Assembly: GCA_016717005.1 (NCBI GenBank)
Contig: JADJUF010000038.1
Location: forward strand, 248,001 to 312,000
Source: Myxococcales bacterium
GTDB taxonomy: Bacteria; Myxococcota_A; Polyangia; Haliangiales; Haliangiaceae
Length of the DNA: 64,000 bases
Reading direction: 5' to 3'
The first letter of the stretch is position 1. Each line of letters begins with the position of its first letter. Positions 62,987-64,000 of the stretch are shown here, piece by piece. The notes beneath the pieces were generated by a model. That model searched no databases. It had not been told where the DNA came from and saw nothing but the letters and a program-made list of their open reading frames with translations. Position numbers and translations under genes: made by a program.

Positions 62987-64000
62987 ATGTCCGACTTCCA
63001 GGTCGCGGCGGTGCTGCTCACGCTCACGGCCGCGTTGGCCTACGTCAACGCCCGCGTGCTCAAGCTGCCCTCGGCCATCGGGCTGATGGCGACCGCCCTG
63101 ATCGCATCGATCATCGGCCTCGGCCTCGACGCCGCCGGCGTCACCGACATCGGCAGCCGCGTCGCGGCGCTGCTCGACCGCGTCGATCTCGCGTACGCGC
63201 TCATGCACGGGATGCTGGGGATCCTGCTGTTCGCGGGCGCGCTGCACGTGAACCTGGGCGATCTGCGCGATCAGCGGTGGCCGATCGCGGTGCTGGCGCT
63301 GGTCGGCACCGCGCTGTCGACCGCGCTGGTCGGGTACGGCGCGCACTACCTGTTCGCGGCCGTCGGCGTGGGCGTGCCGCTGATCCACTGCCTGGTGTTC
63401 GGCGCGCTGATCTCGCCCACCGATCCGATCGCGGTGCTCGGCATCCTCAAGGCCGCCGGGGCGCCGCGCAACGTCGAGGTGACGATCACCGGTGAGTCGC
63501 TGTTCAACGACGGCGTCGGCGTCGTGATCTTCCTGGCGCTGATCGGCGTCGCCAGCGGCGGCGATCCTACGCCCCGCGACATCGCGCGGCTGTTCGTGCA
63601 GGAGGCGCTGGGCGGCGCCGCCTTCGGCCTCGCGATCGGCTACGTCGGCTTCCGCCTGCTGCGCAGCATCGACCAGTACTCGGTCGAGGTGCTGATCACC
63701 CTGGCGATGGTGTTCGGCGGCTACGCCACCGCCGAGGTGCTGCACATCTCGGCGCCGATCGCCGCGGTCACGGCCGGCCTGCTGATCGGCAACCAGGGGC
63801 GCTCGCTGGCGATGTCCGACATCACCCGCGACCACATCGACGCGTTCTGGGAGCTGATCGACGAGATCCTCAACGCGGTGCTGTTCCTGCTGATCGGCCT
63901 CGAGGTCGTGCACCTCGAGGTCACCCGGGCGCTCGCGCTCGCGGCGGCGATGACGGTGCCGCTGGTGCTGGTCGCGCGGCTGATCTCGGTGGGCCTGCCG
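62987..64000 (+). CDS. CPA1-type Na+/H+ antiporter, 5' part (3' end outside window)
   Basis: AGAAGGG before the ATG supports the start. The 338 residues in the window hold about ten membrane segments with CPA1 hallmarks: FGALISPTDPIAVLGILKAA near residue 145, TGESLFNDGVGVVIFLALIG with the ion-binding Asp, and the ELIDEILNAVLFLLIGLEVV segment near residue 295. These match NhaP/NhaG-like antiporters. It exchanges Na+ or K+ for protons across the inner membrane. The reading frame runs through to the window end, so length and C-terminal domain are unknown. Confidence 0.92.
   Translation, partial: MSDFQVAAVLLTLTAALAYVNARVLKLPSAIGLMATALIASIIGLGLDAAGVTDIGSRVAALLDRVDLAYALMHGMLGILLFAGALHVNLGDLRDQRWPIAVLALVGTALSTALVGYGAHYLFAAVGVGVPLIHCLVFGALISPTDPIAVLGILKAAGAPRNVEVTITGESLFNDGVGVVIFLALIGVASGGDPTPRDIARLFVQEALGGAAFGLAIGYVGFRLLRSIDQYSVEVLITLAMVFGGYATAEVLHISAPIAAVTAGLLIGNQGRSLAMSDITRDHIDAFWELIDEILNAVLFLLIGLEVVHLEVTRALALAAAMTVPLVLVARLISVGLP

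Noticed and set aside
1..64000. Searched by eye for rRNA, tRNA, riboswitches and an origin.
   Set aside because: No CCA-ended cloverleaf, rRNA landmark, conserved riboswitch core or DnaA-box cluster was noticed; a covariance-model scan would be needed to be certain.

Overview
The window is very GC-rich DNA that reads like a Myxococcota chromosome, probably from the Haliangium/Kofleriaceae side of the phylum. Three large exported proteins end in a MYXO-CTERM-like tail (a Cys-containing tract, a short hydrophobic stretch, then an Arg cluster). One of them carries eight cysteine-rich modules of the 'Myxococcus cysteine-rich repeat' (DUF4215) kind plus thrombospondin type 3 repeats. There are also many lipoproteins with Asp/Ala- or Pro-rich linkers and a dense scatter of short tandem repeats. 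I see no rRNA, tRNA or CRISPR array. The lineage is inferred from gene style only.

Positions 1-3100 are unstable DNA. A segment of at least 524 bp holding the 3' part of a lipoprotein gene occurs twice (1-524 and 2498-3021). Between the copies lie a beta-propeller-like protein gene and a dead tyrosine-recombinase fragment, and the second lipoprotein copy appears frameshifted.

Positions 3114-18358 form one 15-kb plus-strand operon of six genes joined by ATGA overlaps or short gaps. In order they are a small lipoprotein, an M64-like zinc metallopeptidase, a 1127-aa beta-rich protein resembling DUF6603, and three very large proteins (935, 1421 and 573 aa) that I cannot assign to any described function. 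This is the best candidate for an undescribed multi-protein system. Its 5' part looks less GC-rich than its 3' part.

Positions 18562-30623 hold mixed metabolism and transport: a helical-repeat protein, a PPP-type phosphoesterase, a thermolysin-like M4 protease, a membrane protein, an ATP/ADP-translocase-like carrier, a zinc-less MDR oxidoreductase, a YaeI-type phosphoesterase, an OPT transporter and a lipoprotein coupled to an upstream TonB-dependent receptor. Positions 30620-44256 hold that receptor (frame broken in a 21-bp Ala/Pro repeat), NhaA, a lipoprotein, an acetyl-CoA hydrolase/transferase, a four-CBS protein, an ArsR/SRPBCC operon with a visible promoter and operator, a lipase-like lipoprotein, a zinc-ribbon miniprotein, a class A beta-lactamase-fold lipoprotein, and a DUF1963 protein coupled to an unknown gene.

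Positions 44460-64000 hold a DUF808 membrane protein, an ATPase relic, a CBM20 protein, an exported helical-repeat protein, YceI, OsmC, two giant MYXO-CTERM surface proteins, and a sugar transferase/aminotransferase pair for glycan assembly. They are followed by a hybrid histidine kinase, a dimethylargininase, an Rnl5-type RNA ligase behind its own promoter, a lipoprotein, and a CPA1 Na+/H+ antiporter cut by the window end.
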